64,000 nucleotides of DNA from Mycobacterium sp. E2479 (GCF_001667925.1 NZ_LZJR01000093.1:62001-126000), one strand, 5' to 3'; shown: positions 8,418-17,793, counted from the first letter of the stretch. Notes: generated by a model not told the origin, from the sequence alone. Numbers and translations are program-made.

Positions 8418-9326
8418 ATGGCTGAACCAGGCTGGATCGACGTGACCGGCTCTGCGGGGGACCTCAAGGCCCTCACCTGGGGGCCGAAAGACGGTCCGAT
8501 CGCGCTGTGTCTGCATGGCTTCCCCGACACGCCCTACGGCTGGCGCAAGATCGCCCCCCGACTCGCCGAGGCGGGGTGGCGGGTGGTCGCGCCGTTCATG
8601 CGCGGATACGCGCCGTCGTCGATCCCGGTCGACGGCAGCTATCAGGTGGGCGCGCTGATGGACGACGCGCTGCGGGTGCGGTCGGCGGCGGGCGGGACCG
8701 AGGACGACGTGATCATCGGCCACGACTGGGGTGCGATCGCCGGAACGGGCCTGGCCGCCATGCCCGACAGTCCGTTCACCAAGGCGGTGATCATGTCGGT
8801 TCCGCCATTGGCGGCCTTCGGGCGGCGCGGCGGTGGTGCGGGCGAGCGCGGCAGGCTGGCCGCCCATGTGGCGCGGCAGGTGTTTCGCAGCTGGTACATC
8901 ATGTACTTCCAATTGCCTTGGCTGCCTGAGCGTTCCGCGTCCTGGGTGGTGCCCCTGTTGTGGCGGCGGTGGTCGCCCGGCTATCGCGCCGACGAGGACT
9001 TGCGTCACGTCGACGCCGCGATCGGAGCGCCTGCGAGCTGGCGAGCGGCGCTGGGCCCGTACCGCGCCACCATTCGCAACACCCGACCGTCGGCGCAGTA
9101 TGCCCGACTGAACGAGTTGTGGACGGAAGAACCCGTGCTGCCGTGCCTGTACCTGCACGGCCGCGACGACGGTTGCATGACACCGGCTTTCGCACGCTGG
9201 GCCGAAAAGGTGTTGCCGGCGGGCAGTGAGGTCGGCATCGTCGAACACGCCGGCCACTTCCTACAGCTCGAACAACCCGACAAGGTCGCCGACCTGGTGC
9301 TCGGGTTCATCGGCTCACCCGGCTGA
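8418..9326 (+). CDS. ephC: Epoxide hydrolase-type alpha/beta hydrolase
   Basis: This 302-residue protein has the epoxide hydrolase signatures: HGFPDTPYGWRKI (HGxP oxyanion motif), nucleophile Asp in GHDWGAIAG, and a C-terminal catalytic His in EHAGHFLQLEQP. It should hydrolyse epoxides to diols, or related esters, in the cytoplasm. Position corresponds to EphC (Rv1124). ATG 8418 is preceded by AGGGAG at good spacing; GTG 8412 is the alternative. The gene is followed after about 30 bases by the WS/DGAT-fold gene, so they are probably cotranscribed. Confidence 0.88.
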   Translation: MAEPGWIDVTGSAGDLKALTWGPKDGPIALCLHGFPDTPYGWRKIAPRLAEAGWRVVAPFMRGYAPSSIPVDGSYQVGALMDDALRVRSAAGGTEDDVIIGHDWGAIAGTGLAAMPDSPFTKAVIMSVPPLAAFGRRGGGAGERGRLAAHVARQVFRSWYIMYFQLPWLPERSASWVVPLLWRRWSPGYRADEDLRHVDAAIGAPASWRAALGPYRATIRNTRPSAQYARLNELWTEEPVLPCLYLHGRDDGCMTPAFARWAEKVLPAGSEVGIVEHAGHFLQLEQPDKVADLVLGFIGSPG

Positions 9327-9357
9327 CGCCGTGGCTCGGGCCGGGTCGGGGCACCGG

Positions 9358-10584
9358 ATGGCTGCCGTCGATGCGCAGTTCTACTGGATGTCGGCCAAGA
9401 TCCCCAGCGACGAGTTCCTGCTATATGCATTCGACGGTGAACCGGAGGATTACGCGCGTACCATCCTCCAACTCTGCCGCCGGGCCAACGCCGAGCCGGC
9501 ACTGAGCATGCGAGTGCGGGACCTTGGCCCGTTGCGCTACCCGCAGTGGGTACCGACGGATGTCACGCCGTCGCAGGTGGTGAGCCACGAGCTTGCCGAG
9601 CCCAGCTGGGACGGCGTTCTGGCGACTGTCGCCCGCCTTGCCGACGACCAACTCGACGTCCGCCGGGTGGCCTGGCGTCTGCACGTCTTCACCCCGGTGC
9701 GGGGCATTCCACGCGTCAGCGCGGCGGGAACCGTCGCGGTGCTGCAGGTCGCACACGCGCTGGCCGACGGCGCCCGCTCCGCGGCGATGGCGGCGTGGCT
9801 GTTCGGCCGGCCCGGCGCCGTGCCCGAGGTGCGCGAACCACGGCCGGGTTTTCTGCCCTGGCGAGCCGCCCAGGCGGCTCGCGCCCATCGCCGGCGCGAG
9901 CGCGACATCCGCGCGGGTCTGCTGCCGCCCGGCGCCGGGTCGCGTCCGCTGCTGCCGACGAATGCGCGACCCGAGGGCGCCCGCGCGGTACGTACGTTAG
10001 TACGACACCGTTCGCAGTTGCCGGGTCCCACTGTCACCGTCGGCGTGCTGGGCGCGGTATCGCAGGCCCTGTCCAATCTGCTTGGTGAGCAATGCGATTC
10101 ACTGGGTGCCGAGGTTCCGATGGCCAAACCCGGTAATCCGCGGGCGCACAACCACTTCGGCAACGTCGTGGTGGGGCTGTATCCCAACCTCGGGCCAGAC
10201 GCGCGCGCCGAGCGGATCGCGGCCGATTTGGCCAACGGCCGGTGCCGTTTCCAGCACCCGGCCACCCTGGCCGCCGACCGTGCGTTCGCGGCGGTGCCGG
10301 CCGGGCTGCTGCGTTGGGGCATTAGGCAATTCGATGTGCAGGAGCGCGCGACTCAGGTGTCGGGCAACACCGTGGTGTCCAGCGTGAACCGGGGGCCGGC
10401 CGATCTGAGCTTCGGCGGTGCCCGGGTGGTGCTGACGTCGGGATACCCGGCGCTGTCGCCGATGATGGGGTTGACCCACGGGGTGCACGGCATCGGTGAC
10501 ACCATCGCGATCAGCGTGCACGCGGCGGCGTCAGCACTGCCCGACATCGATGCCTACCTGGCGCTGATCGACGCGGCGCTGTAG
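9358..10584 (+). CDS. WS/DGAT (condensation-fold) family protein
   Basis: Start at ATG 9358 gives 408 residues; GTG 9331 would add 9. The segment VAHALADGARS matches the HHxxxDG acyltransferase motif of wax ester synthase/diacylglycerol acyltransferases and condensation domains, but the first His is replaced by Ala, leaving HALADG. The N-terminal MAAVDAQFYWMSAK and a late NTVVSSVNRGP segment also fit the family. It may use acyl-CoA to make esters or triacylglycerol, although a weakened motif makes activity uncertain. Position fits Rv1125. Its stop abuts the convergent gene at 10585 with no gap. Confidence 0.72.
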   Translation: MAAVDAQFYWMSAKIPSDEFLLYAFDGEPEDYARTILQLCRRANAEPALSMRVRDLGPLRYPQWVPTDVTPSQVVSHELAEPSWDGVLATVARLADDQLDVRRVAWRLHVFTPVRGIPRVSAAGTVAVLQVAHALADGARSAAMAAWLFGRPGAVPEVREPRPGFLPWRAAQAARAHRRRERDIRAGLLPPGAGSRPLLPTNARPEGARAVRTLVRHRSQLPGPTVTVGVLGAVSQALSNLLGEQCDSLGAEVPMAKPGNPRAHNHFGNVVVGLYPNLGPDARAERIAADLANGRCRFQHPATLAADRAFAAVPAGLLRWGIRQFDVQERATQVSGNTVVSSVNRGPADLSFGGARVVLTSGYPALSPMMGLTHGVHGIGDTIAISVHAAASALPDIDAYLALIDAAL

Positions 10585-11199
10585 CTATTGCGCATCGCCG
10601 GCTCTGGCCGCTTGCTCGCGGGTCAGGCCGGCGGCACCAATCAGCTCTTCGTGCAGCTCGAACCACACCGTGTGGTAGGAGTCGATCAACGGCCGCGTCA
10701 GCCAGACTGTCTCGCCCGCCCTCACTTTGTCCAGTGCCGCAGCCAGTTTCGCCGCGTAGGTGCTCAGCCGCGGCAGTTGCGCGGCGGCGGCCGCGATGAT
10801 CGGCATCGTGCGGGCGTGCACGTCGTCGAGGCGGGCCAACACCGCGCCGTCATAGTCGGCGTCGTCGTGGGCATTGGGAACGCCGTCGGGTCCGCCCTTG
10901 AGCTGCCAATCCGTCACCAGACGCTTGAAATCGGCATTGACGGCGCGGAAGTCGTCGTAGGCGGCAGCCATGACGGCCGGGTCGATATCCTCGCGCTCCT
11001 CGGCGAGTAACGCCGCGAGCCTTTCGCTGCCGCTAGCGGTGATCCGCAAGGTCGCGCCTTCGGTCAGCAATCCCGCCGCGGTCAACTGCTCGATGACGGG
11101 GGTGATGTCGCCAAGGTCCGCGCCCAACGTCGCCGCGAGGTCGGCGGGATTGACCCGGCCCTTGAGCCGAACACCTTGCAGCACCGCCAATTCAGTCAT
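10585..11199 (-). CDS. Conserved protein with winged-helix N-terminus, coupled to ppdK
   Basis: This 204-residue protein begins with a helix-turn-helix-like region (VNPADLAATLGADLGDITPVIEQLTAAGLL, followed by TLRITASGSERL), which resembles a winged helix. The rest is helical with a conserved DGVPNAHDDADYDGAVL segment and DSYHTVWFELHEELI near the end. It starts inside the stop codon of ppdK (ATGA overlap at 11196-11199), so it is translated with it and probably acts on or with PpdK. Corresponds to Rv1126c (about 201 residues). Function not established; PPDK-associated regulator or partner is an inference from the coupling. Confidence 0.75.
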   Translation of the reverse strand: MTELAVLQGVRLKGRVNPADLAATLGADLGDITPVIEQLTAAGLLTEGATLRITASGSERLAALLAEEREDIDPAVMAAAYDDFRAVNADFKRLVTDWQLKGGPDGVPNAHDDADYDGAVLARLDDVHARTMPIIAAAAAQLPRLSTYAAKLAAALDKVRAGETVWLTRPLIDSYHTVWFELHEELIGAAGLTREQAARAGDAQ

Positions 11200-12776
11200 G
11201 AACCGGGCCCCGATGTCACGCGAAGCGCGGTGAAAATCACGATCAAGGGCGTCGCCGAAATCACGTCCCCATGCCCGCCGTCCAGCGTGGCGCGCACCGC
11301 GGCCTCTGAGTTGTCGTCCAATCGCACGTGCTCGCCGGCGGAGTGTGCACGCAGCGGACTGATCCGCCGGGCGATGTCGGCCAGCTCGCGCAGTTCCGGT
11401 GTATCGTCCTCAGCCCACGCGGACAGGCTCAGGTTGCTTTCGCGCACTTCGCCTTCGGCGCCGTCGACAGTGATGTCGTTGCCGGCCAGCGCTGCGGCGA
11501 CTCCGTGGCCGCAGCCCACCACCGCCACCCGGCCCAATTCGCGGCTGACTACCGCCGCATGGCTGGAGGCGCCGCCGACCTCGGTGACGATGCCCCGCGC
11601 AGCCAGCATGCCCGACACGTCTTCGGGCCGCGTGTGGTCGCGCACCAGGATCACCCGCTCGCCGCGGTCGGCGGCGCGCAGCGCCTCGTCGACATCGGTG
11701 TATGCCCTGCCCGAGGCCACCCCCGGGCATGCAGGCAGGCCCCTGGCTAAAAGTGGTGCCGCCAAACGTATTTCGGGTTGCAGCGCGGGTTGCAGCAGGG
11801 TCTGCACATGCGCGGGGGTCACCCGCCGCAACGTCTCCGCATCGTCGATGAGTCCCTCGTGTCGCAGCTGCAGTGCCGAGCGCACCGCCGCCTGCGCGGA
11901 ACGCTCCGCCGCCCGGGTCTGCAGCAACCACAGGTTGCCGTCCTCGACGGTGAACTCGATCTCTTGTATGTCCGAGTCCAGCCGCTCCAAGGTGCGGGCG
12001 GCATCGATCAGCTCGTCGTAGACGGCGGGCTGCTCGTCGCGCAACGCAACGATCGGTTCGACATCGACCGAGCCCGACACCACGTCGTCGCCCTGGCCAC
12101 CGGGCAGCCATTCGCCGAACGGCTCGTTATCGCCGGTGATCGGATTGCGTGAAAAGAAGGCCCCGGCACCCGAATTGGGGCCGTGATTGCCGAACACCAT
12201 CGCCTGCACGACCACGGCGGTGCCGTGCTGATCGTCAATGCCGTAGTGGGTGCGATAGGCGACCGCGCGCGGTGAATTCCAAGAGGCGAACACCGCTTCG
12301 ATGCCGGCCCGTAACTGCGCGTACGGTTCCGACGGCACCGACTCTTGCTCCCCGACGCCCACGATGCGCCGATACATTTCGGAGAACCGGCGGCGAGTGT
12401 CGTGGGCGAACGCCGCGTCACCGCCCGCCGCGAGCGCGCGCTCGACGGCATCGTTGATGCCCAGGTTCAGGATGGTATCCATCATGCCTGGCATGGATTG
12501 GGTGGCTCCGGAGCGCACGCTGACCAACAGGGGGCGCGGGCCTCGCCCGAACGTGCGCGAGGTCTGCCCCTGGAGCCAGCGCATCCTCTCGAGCACGTCG
12601 TCCCAGATGGCGTCCATGGTCGCCGCGGGATCGGCGAGGTACCGCAGGCCCACCGCGGTGGTGATGCAGAAGGCCGGTGGCACCGGCAGGTTGCGCCGGC
12701 GCATCGCCTCGATGCCGTGGCCCTTGTTGCCCAGTAGCTCCCGCGGGTGGCTCGACGTGCCGTCCAGCAACACCAC
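11196..12776 (-). CDS. ppdK: Pyruvate phosphate dikinase-like protein lacking the PEP/pyruvate barrel
   Basis: Homologous to the N-terminal two thirds of pyruvate, phosphate dikinase: the ATP-grasp part is seen in LLGNKGHGIEAMRRR, SVRSGATQSMPGMMDT and EIEFTVEDGNLWLLQTR, and the phosphohistidine swivel domain in EVGGASSHAAVVSRELG. The C-terminal TIM-barrel that binds PEP and pyruvate (about 350 residues) is missing; the H37Rv Rv1127c product (490 residues) is also short. It could phosphorylate its His from ATP, but the final acceptor is unclear. Homology begins at VVLLDG, and GTG 12776 is the first usable start there; the upstream extension of the frame is not conserved. First gene of an operon with 10585-11199. 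Confidence 0.82.
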   Translation of the reverse strand: MVLLDGTSSHPRELLGNKGHGIEAMRRRNLPVPPAFCITTAVGLRYLADPAATMDAIWDDVLERMRWLQGQTSRTFGRGPRPLLVSVRSGATQSMPGMMDTILNLGINDAVERALAAGGDAAFAHDTRRRFSEMYRRIVGVGEQESVPSEPYAQLRAGIEAVFASWNSPRAVAYRTHYGIDDQHGTAVVVQAMVFGNHGPNSGAGAFFSRNPITGDNEPFGEWLPGGQGDDVVSGSVDVEPIVALRDEQPAVYDELIDAARTLERLDSDIQEIEFTVEDGNLWLLQTRAAERSAQAAVRSALQLRHEGLIDDAETLRRVTPAHVQTLLQPALQPEIRLAAPLLARGLPACPGVASGRAYTDVDEALRAADRGERVILVRDHTRPEDVSGMLAARGIVTEVGGASSHAAVVSRELGRVAVVGCGHGVAAALAGNDITVDGAEGEVRESNLSLSAWAEDDTPELRELADIARRISPLRAHSAGEHVRLDDNSEAAVRATLDGGHGDVISATPLIVIFTALRVTSGPGS

Positions 12777-12993
12777 GGAGTGCTTGAAAGGCGCGGACCC
12801 ACGGCCGCTTGACGCATTGCAGTGGGCGCTACCTCGTGCGGTGCCAGCCGTGGTGCACCCCCTCGTGGTGTTGCTACTGATCGGGCCGATGTCGGAACGC
12901 CCGCCATGTTCCCACACCGGCCAGCGAATTAAGCGACGTAGCTGCTCGGCTGCTCTTGTCCTGCCACCCACCCCATGATCTAGGTTTACAACT

Positions 12994-13515
12994 ATGACTT
13001 CATATGACACGTTCCATGACGTCGGAGTACTGATCCTGCGGCTGGTGTTGGGCGTGACTTTGGCCGCGCATGGCTACAACAAGTTCTTCGGCGGCGGCCG
13101 CATCCCGGGCACCGCCCGCTGGTTCGAGAGCATCGGCATGAAGCCCGGCAAGTTCCACGCCACCGTGGCCGCGACCACCGAAATGGCCGCCGGCCTCGGC
13201 CTGGCCGCCGGCTTTCTGACCCCGATCCCGGCGGCGGGCTTCGTCTCGCTGATGCTGGTCGCGGCCTGGACGGTGCACCGCGCCAACGGCTTCTTCATCG
13301 TCAAGGAGGGCTGGGAATACAACCTGGTGCTGGCGGCCAGCGCCGTGGGCGTGGCTACCCTGGGCGCGGGCAAATTCAGCCTGGACTACCTGGTCTTCGG
13401 CAAGAACTGGATGGACGGCTGGCACGGACTTTTGATCTCGCTCGCGCTGGGCTTGGCCGGGGCCATCGGCCAGCTGGCGATCTTCTACCGGCCGCCGGCT
13501 AAGCAAGCCGGTTGA
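12994..13515 (+). CDS. DoxX family membrane protein
   Basis: This 173-residue protein has four predicted transmembrane helices and the DoxX pattern: an N-terminal ILRLVLGVTLAAHGYNKFFGGG, then MAAGLGLAAGFLTPIPAAG, and a conserved middle segment ending NLVLAASAVGVATLG. DoxX-like proteins sit in the inner membrane and in mycobacteria have been linked to redox complexes with SodA and a thiosulfate sulfurtransferase, although no such partner is adjacent here. Transcribed away from ppdK. Substrate and direct role remain unassigned. Confidence 0.88.
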   Translation: MTSYDTFHDVGVLILRLVLGVTLAAHGYNKFFGGGRIPGTARWFESIGMKPGKFHATVAATTEMAAGLGLAAGFLTPIPAAGFVSLMLVAAWTVHRANGFFIVKEGWEYNLVLAASAVGVATLGAGKFSLDYLVFGKNWMDGWHGLLISLALGLAGAIGQLAIFYRPPAKQAG

Positions 13516-13593
13516 TCTCACCGGCGGACGTCGATAGCCGTGGTGATGCGCTGCAGCTCAGAGCGCCTATATAAGGGGAGCCGTGCACGACGA

Positions 13594-13606
13594 TGAGTTA
13601 AACTCA
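13594..13606. promoter_or_regulatory. Palindrome in the promoter of a secreted protein gene
   Basis: TGAGTT-A-AACTCA is a perfect inverted repeat 36 bases before the ATG of the exported protein at 13642, just downstream of an AT-rich CTATATAAG. It is a candidate operator. No regulator can be assigned. Confidence 0.35.
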
Positions 13607-13641
13607 CCGCCGTAGCTCTGTGCGGAGCAAAGGAGACAACC

Positions 13642-14193
13642 ATGGTCCGCCTGCGTTCCCGACTGGCCCGCGCCGGCGGCGCTACCGCCTTGACCGGTCT
13701 GATCGCCACTGGGTTAGCCACGACGGCGGCGGCCGACCCCGCCAATAATCCGGCAGACGTGCAGACGCTGATGAACCACCTCTCGGGCGGCTATACCCCC
13801 GCCGACTGCCACCCCGCCGGCGCGCACTCCGCCGTGGCGGTGGCCGCGGTCAACTGCGACAACTACAGTCACGATCCCGGCGGCCCCTGGAACGCGGATC
13901 ACCTGCTGTACGCCAACACCGACGATCTGAACGCCGACTTCCAGCGCAGCCTCGCGGAGGCCCCGCAGACTCCGGCGCAACCGTTCCCGGATGGCACGAC
14001 GGGGCCCACCGAGTGGAACCGCGGCGGGCACAACGGGTCGGTGGTGTTCCTCGGCTCTGACCGAGATGACGGCGTGTATCTGGTCTGGACAGACATCCCC
14101 GCGCGGATGCTCGTGGTCGCCGAGCAGGGCATCGCCCCAGAGAGCACCCAAGCCGCCCTGTACGACTGGTGGCAGGCCGGGGGCGTTCGCTGA
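13642..14193 (+). CDS. Conserved secreted protein
   Basis: This 183-residue protein has a Sec signal peptide (MVRLRSRLARAGGATALTG, hydrophobic to about residue 26, with AAA-D cleavage near 30). The mature domain has two cysteines (ADCHP and VNCDN) likely forming a disulphide, and ends VWTDIPARMLVVAEQG...LYDWWQAGG. This general layout, with a Cys pair, a central WNRGG segment and a WW motif, recurs in small mycobacterial secreted proteins and the extracellular parts of some Ser/Thr kinases, but no enzymatic motif is seen. GGAG lies 7 bases upstream of ATG 13642. Followed by a terminator-like hairpin at 14268. Confidence 0.75.
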   Translation: MVRLRSRLARAGGATALTGLIATGLATTAAADPANNPADVQTLMNHLSGGYTPADCHPAGAHSAVAVAAVNCDNYSHDPGGPWNADHLLYANTDDLNADFQRSLAEAPQTPAQPFPDGTTGPTEWNRGGHNGSVVFLGSDRDDGVYLVWTDIPARMLVVAEQGIAPESTQAALYDWWQAGGVR

Positions 14194-14267
14194 TTCGAGT
14201 TCGCGGGATTGTGGAGGTGGTCGAATGGTCGGGGAGGAAACAGCTACTCGGGGTGCGCCACCGCGCC

Positions 14268-14290
14268 ATAAAGCCGCGCTGCGGCTTTAT
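14268..14290 (+). terminator. Hairpin terminator
   Basis: ATAAAGCCGC, a three-base loop (GCT) and GCGGCTTTAT form a perfect 10-bp stem after the secreted-protein gene ending at 14193 and before the next start at 14324. It probably separates the two transcripts. Confidence 0.6.
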
Positions 14291-14323
14291 ACATTCAGCA
14301 GGGAAAAATTAGGATCGGGTGCC

Positions 14324-14626
14324 ATGGCGAATCGAACGGGCAGAGCCGCAGTGTGCGTTGGTGCCGCCGTGCTAGCACTGGGACTCGGCGGTATCGGCGG
14401 TGCAGATATTCCGCGTACCAATGCCGCCCCCGCGCCGATCGAGGTCGGCCCCGCGCCGATTGCGGCCCCGACGCCCGCATCGCCGGACAGCGTTTGCTGC
14501 AACGACGCCGTCCAACCCCAAGCAAGCGGTACGGACTGCATAATCGGCCTGAACTGTGGCCAAATTCGGCCTCGTCCTCGCCGGACGGCGCCGGTGCCCC
14601 TTCCTCCGCCTCCTCCGCAGCAATAA
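14324..14626 (+). CDS. Small exported Pro-rich protein with a Cys cluster
   Basis: This 100-residue protein has a signal peptide (MANRTGRAAVCVGAAVLALG, with a hydrophobic core to about residue 24 and a likely cut after NAA near 34). The mature peptide is rich in Pro and Ala, contains a CCND pair and two further cysteines (TDCIIGLNCGQ), and ends in a run of prolines. Four closely spaced cysteines in a secreted peptide suggest disulphides or metal binding. The frame is open further upstream to ATG 14225, but only ATG 14324 places the signal peptide at the N-terminus. Function unknown. Confidence 0.6.
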   Translation: MANRTGRAAVCVGAAVLALGLGGIGGADIPRTNAAPAPIEVGPAPIAAPTPASPDSVCCNDAVQPQASGTDCIIGLNCGQIRPRPRRTAPVPLPPPPPQQ

Positions 14627-14668
14627 TCGCGGTGGGCCCTGCCCGCGCTCCGCTTGACCGTGCGGGCT

Positions 14669-16033
14669 TTACGTCGCATCGTCGCAATCCTCGGCCAGCA
14701 ACTTTTCGGGGTGATGAAACGTGTTCACCTGGGGCTGGCCGCGGTTGAGGTGCGGCGGCGGGATCCGTTCGGTGTCGCCGTTGGCGCGTTTTCGGGTGGA
14801 CCAGCCCTTCTCCGCCAGTGGGTGATGACCACCGCACGCGAACGTCAGTTCGTCGATGTCGGTGCTGGGTCGCGTGGCATAACTGGTGACGTGGTGGACT
14901 TCGCAGTAGTAGCCAGAGACGTCGCAACCCGGATGAGAACACCCACGGTCCTTGGCGTACAGGACAATTCGCTGTCCGGGCGAGGCCAGCCGCTTGGTGT
15001 GATACAGCGCCAGCGATTTGCCCTTGTCGAAGATCGCGAGATAGTGATGAGCGTGGCGGGCCAGCCGGATCACGTCCGACATCGGCAGCAGGGTGCCGCC
15101 CCCGGTGAGCCCCTTGCCGGTGGTGCGTTCGAGGTCCTCGAGTGTGGTGGTGACGATGATCGATGCCGGTAACCCGTTGTGCTGGCCCAGTTTTCCGCTA
15201 GCCAGCACCGCGCGCAGCGCGGCATTGAGGCTGTCGTGGTTGCGCTGCGCGGTGCTGCGGGTGTCGCGTTGCACCGCGTCTTCGGACGGGGCGCCGTCGA
15301 CGACCGGTATGTCGTCGTCGGGGTTGCACATGCCGGGGGCGGCCAGTTTGGCAAGCACCGCATCCCAACTGGCTCTGGCTTCGGGTGTCAGCCATCCGCT
15401 CAGACGTGACATGCCGTCGGCCTGCTGGTTGCCCAGCACCAGGCCGCGCATGCGCGCCCGGTCGGCATCGGTGTAGCTGCCGTCGGGGTTGAGGCAGTCC
15501 ATCAGGCGGCGGGCCAGCTTGGCGAGCTGATCGGGCCGAAACTCGGTGGCCTTGGCGGCCAGCTGCTTTTCGGCGTGCTCACAGGTCTCGAGGTCGACGG
15601 ACTCGGGCAGTTGGTGAAAAAACCGCCGGATCACCGCCACGTGGTCGGCGCCGATAGTCCCGTCGTGCTGGGCCGCCGCCGTGGCGGGCAGCACCGGAGC
15701 CAACGGCTCACCGGTAAGCGCACGGCGCGGGCCCAGATCGGCGGCCTCGGCGATGCGCCGTCCGGCCTCGGCCCGGGTGATGTGTAGCCGGTCGGCCAAG
15801 GCCCACGGCAACTTTCCGCCCAATTCGGTCGGATCAGCTTGCTCGCCAAGCTGATTGATGAGTTGGTGGCTTGGCGTCTGGAGCCTGCGGGTTACGCATT
15901 CGAGCTTCTCCAAGATTGCCAACCGTTCGGGGTTGGTCAGCGCCGCATAGGAATGCTCCTGAAAACGAGCAGCCGCAGCGCACAACGAGTCGGCGTCGAC
16001 CTGAATCTGCTCGCGGTCGCTAATCGAATGCAT
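14669..16033 (-). CDS. 13E12-repeat family protein (DUF222, HNH endonuclease)
   Basis: This 454-residue protein has the N-terminal DUF222 helical region and a C-terminal HNH nuclease centre: [21 protein letters not shown], then [14 protein letters not shown]. The Cys pairs would hold a structural zinc and the HH residues form the nuclease active site. This is the large, repetitive mycobacterial 13E12 family. Position fits Rv1128c next to ppdK. Family members occur in many copies and are linked to repeat-mediated recombination; a DNA-cleaving role is inferred. Monocistronic, convergent with the small exported protein. Confidence 0.92.
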   Translation of the reverse strand: MHSISDREQIQVDADSLCAAAARFQEHSYAALTNPERLAILEKLECVTRRLQTPSHQLINQLGEQADPTELGGKLPWALADRLHITRAEAGRRIAEAADLGPRRALTGEPLAPVLPATAAAQHDGTIGADHVAVIRRFFHQLPESVDLETCEHAEKQLAAKATEFRPDQLAKLARRLMDCLNPDGSYTDADRARMRGLVLGNQQADGMSRLSGWLTPEARASWDAVLAKLAAPGMCNPDDDIPVVDGAPSEDAVQRDTRSTAQRNHDSLNAALRAVLASGKLGQHNGLPASIIVTTTLEDLERTTGKGLTGGGTLLPMSDVIRLARHAHHYLAIFDKGKSLALYHTKRLASPGQRIVLYAKDRGCSHPGCDVSGYYCEVHHVTSYATRPSTDIDELTFACGGHHPLAEKGWSTRKRANGDTERIPPPHLNRGQPQVNTFHHPEKLLAEDCDDAT

Positions 16034-16134
16034 GTGCGAATGCTAACCCAGGCCACCGACAATAATCCGACGTGCCGAAACCACTGAAACAAAAGTGGCA
16101 CAGGTGATCTGGGCGCGTTGCCGCGCTGATTTGG

Positions 16135-17523
16135 CTACGCGACGGCCGCGGTCTCGGCCTCGGCCACCTCGGACGCGGCGCGCTCGCCGGAGCGAATCGC
16201 GCCGTCGATCCACCCGCACATCACCGCCGAGCTTTCGGTGCCGGCCCAATGGATGCGGCCGCAGGCCTCGCGCAGGGTATAGCCAAATTCCGTCAGCACG
16301 CCGGGAGGGGCGTGGCCGATCATTCCCCCGCCGGAATAGCGGTCGGTAGTCCAGTTCTGTTCGTGGAATTCCAGTGGCGCTTTGGCTTTGCTGCCGAATC
16401 GGTCGACGAGTTCGCCGATGATCACCGCTTTGCGCTCGGCTTCGTCGAGTTCTGTCAGCCGCCGTGCCGCGGGCCCCTCGGTGATGACGCACATGATTCC
16501 CGGGTCCTCGGTGTCCGTGCAGGCGTCGATGGTCAGGGTGGCCGGGGAGTTCGGCGCGGCGGATTGGCCGGATAGTCCGTCGGCGCGCCAGAAGGGCTCG
16601 TCGTAAATGATCGAGATCTTGACGACCGCGCCGCTCGGCATGCGCTGGTGCAGAAATGCTCGATCCACCGGCAGCATCGGTTCGTACACGATCGATGTGG
16701 CGATCGCCAGCGGGATCGCGACAATCGCTCGCCTCGCCCGCACCGTCAGATCGGCCGCGCTGACCGTCACACCGTCGGCGTCCTGGGCAATTTGGCGCAC
16801 CGGCTGCGACAGGTGGAGGGCGTCGCCCAGCGCGGCCACCATCGGGCGGTGCAGCGCGCCCATCCCACCGACCGGGCGCGCGTCTTGGGAGCCACCCTTG
16901 CCCGAAATCGCGAAGGTGAGCCCGCCCGCGGAGGCCGTCTGCAGCAGCCCCCACAGCAACGACGTCTCCGACCCCGCCGAGGTGTAGAGGCCGGCGAAGG
17001 CCATGTCCAGCATCTCGGCGGCGTCCTTGGACATGGACTTCTTGTGGATCCATTCCCCAATGCTGATGCGGTCCCACTCCTGGGCCTTCCTCGCGTCCCA
17101 AGGGGCTTCGCGCGGAATCTCTTTGCACATCCTCTCGATGGCGGCCAAACCGAACCCAAGGTTGGCGACGGCCCACGGGCTAATCGTCCACGGGATGGTG
17201 CCGCCGTAGCGGTGCTTCTTGCCGCCGACGATCATCATGGCGTCGCCGTCGTTGTGCTGCTTATACTCCGGCACGCCGAATTCGTTCATCAGCGCATAAA
17301 TTCGGTCTTGGCCCGGCCCGATCCAGGCGCCGCCGCGATCGATCCACGTACCGTCCGCCCGGGTCTCGGTGAAAGTGCGGCCACCGACGCGATCGCGCGC
17401 CTCCAGCAAGGCCACCGAATGCCCGGCCTGTTTGAGCCGCAACGCGGCCGTCAGCCCCGCGAATCCCGCTCCGACTACGCAGAAATCGACCTCAGACACG
17501 GCTGGCTCCTCAACCTCGTCCAC
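16135..17523 (-). CDS. Flavin-containing amine oxidase family protein
   Basis: The 462 residues form an FAD amine oxidase: the Rossmann motif VGAGFAGLTAALRLKQAGH with LLEARDRVGGRT, the GGAWIGPGQDRI segment and a C-terminal IHWAGTESSAVMCGWIDGA FAD-closing motif. The MAO-type cysteine that binds FAD covalently is not at its usual place, so FAD is probably non-covalent. It should oxidise primary or secondary amines, or polyamines, releasing an aldehyde and hydrogen peroxide. Start GTG 17523. In H37Rv the methylcitrate genes prpR-prpD-prpC lie between the flanking neighbours instead. Divergent from the DUF3556 gene. Confidence 0.9.
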   Translation of the reverse strand: MDEVEEPAVSEVDFCVVGAGFAGLTAALRLKQAGHSVALLEARDRVGGRTFTETRADGTWIDRGGAWIGPGQDRIYALMNEFGVPEYKQHNDGDAMMIVGGKKHRYGGTIPWTISPWAVANLGFGLAAIERMCKEIPREAPWDARKAQEWDRISIGEWIHKKSMSKDAAEMLDMAFAGLYTSAGSETSLLWGLLQTASAGGLTFAISGKGGSQDARPVGGMGALHRPMVAALGDALHLSQPVRQIAQDADGVTVSAADLTVRARRAIVAIPLAIATSIVYEPMLPVDRAFLHQRMPSGAVVKISIIYDEPFWRADGLSGQSAAPNSPATLTIDACTDTEDPGIMCVITEGPAARRLTELDEAERKAVIIGELVDRFGSKAKAPLEFHEQNWTTDRYSGGGMIGHAPPGVLTEFGYTLREACGRIHWAGTESSAVMCGWIDGAIRSGERAASEVAEAETAAVA

Positions 17524-17767
17524 CCCAGCAGCAAACTACACTGACCAGGTGCCCGCGGTGGTCGGTTAACACAGATTTCCGCAGGCGTTCGCGTGCGACC
17601 CCTTCATGCTGGCGCGTGCGCGGCGAGCGCCTGAAACGCCTTCGCGCACAGGCTGGCTCAGAAGGGTCGCCGGCGACCCCCTTAAGTGCACGCTGGCCCG
17701 CCCTCGACGGGATCGGCGCGAAAGCCGCAGGCCAAGATTTCTTCTCCGAGGTTGCGGTACGCGCCCC

Positions 17768-17781
17768 TAGAACACGTTCTA
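17768..17781. promoter_or_regulatory. KstR-type operator
   Basis: TAGAACACGTTCTA fits the published KstR consensus TnnAACnnGTTnnA exactly, with symmetric outer arms (TAGAAC/GTTCTA). It ends 12 bases before the start of the DUF3556 gene and would overlap its promoter. KstR represses sterol catabolism genes in mycobacteria and is released by 3-oxo-cholestenoyl-CoA-type ligands, so this predicts cholesterol-induced expression of the membrane protein. Confidence 0.7.
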
Positions 17782-17793
17782 ATGTGTCAAACC

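Noticed and set aside
12777..13010. A longer N-terminus for PpdK, up to 13010
   Set aside because: This would run into the DoxX gene start, contains no similarity to the family, and lacks a plausible ribosome-binding site; homology starts at VVLLDG.
13594..13606. KstR or island-type operator
   Set aside because: TGAGTTAAACTCA does not fit TnnAACnnGTTnnA or the island consensus, so it is listed only as an unassigned palindrome.
14669..16033. Insertion sequence or transposase
   Set aside because: The protein is a DUF222/HNH 13E12-family member, with no transposase motif or terminal inverted repeats around it.
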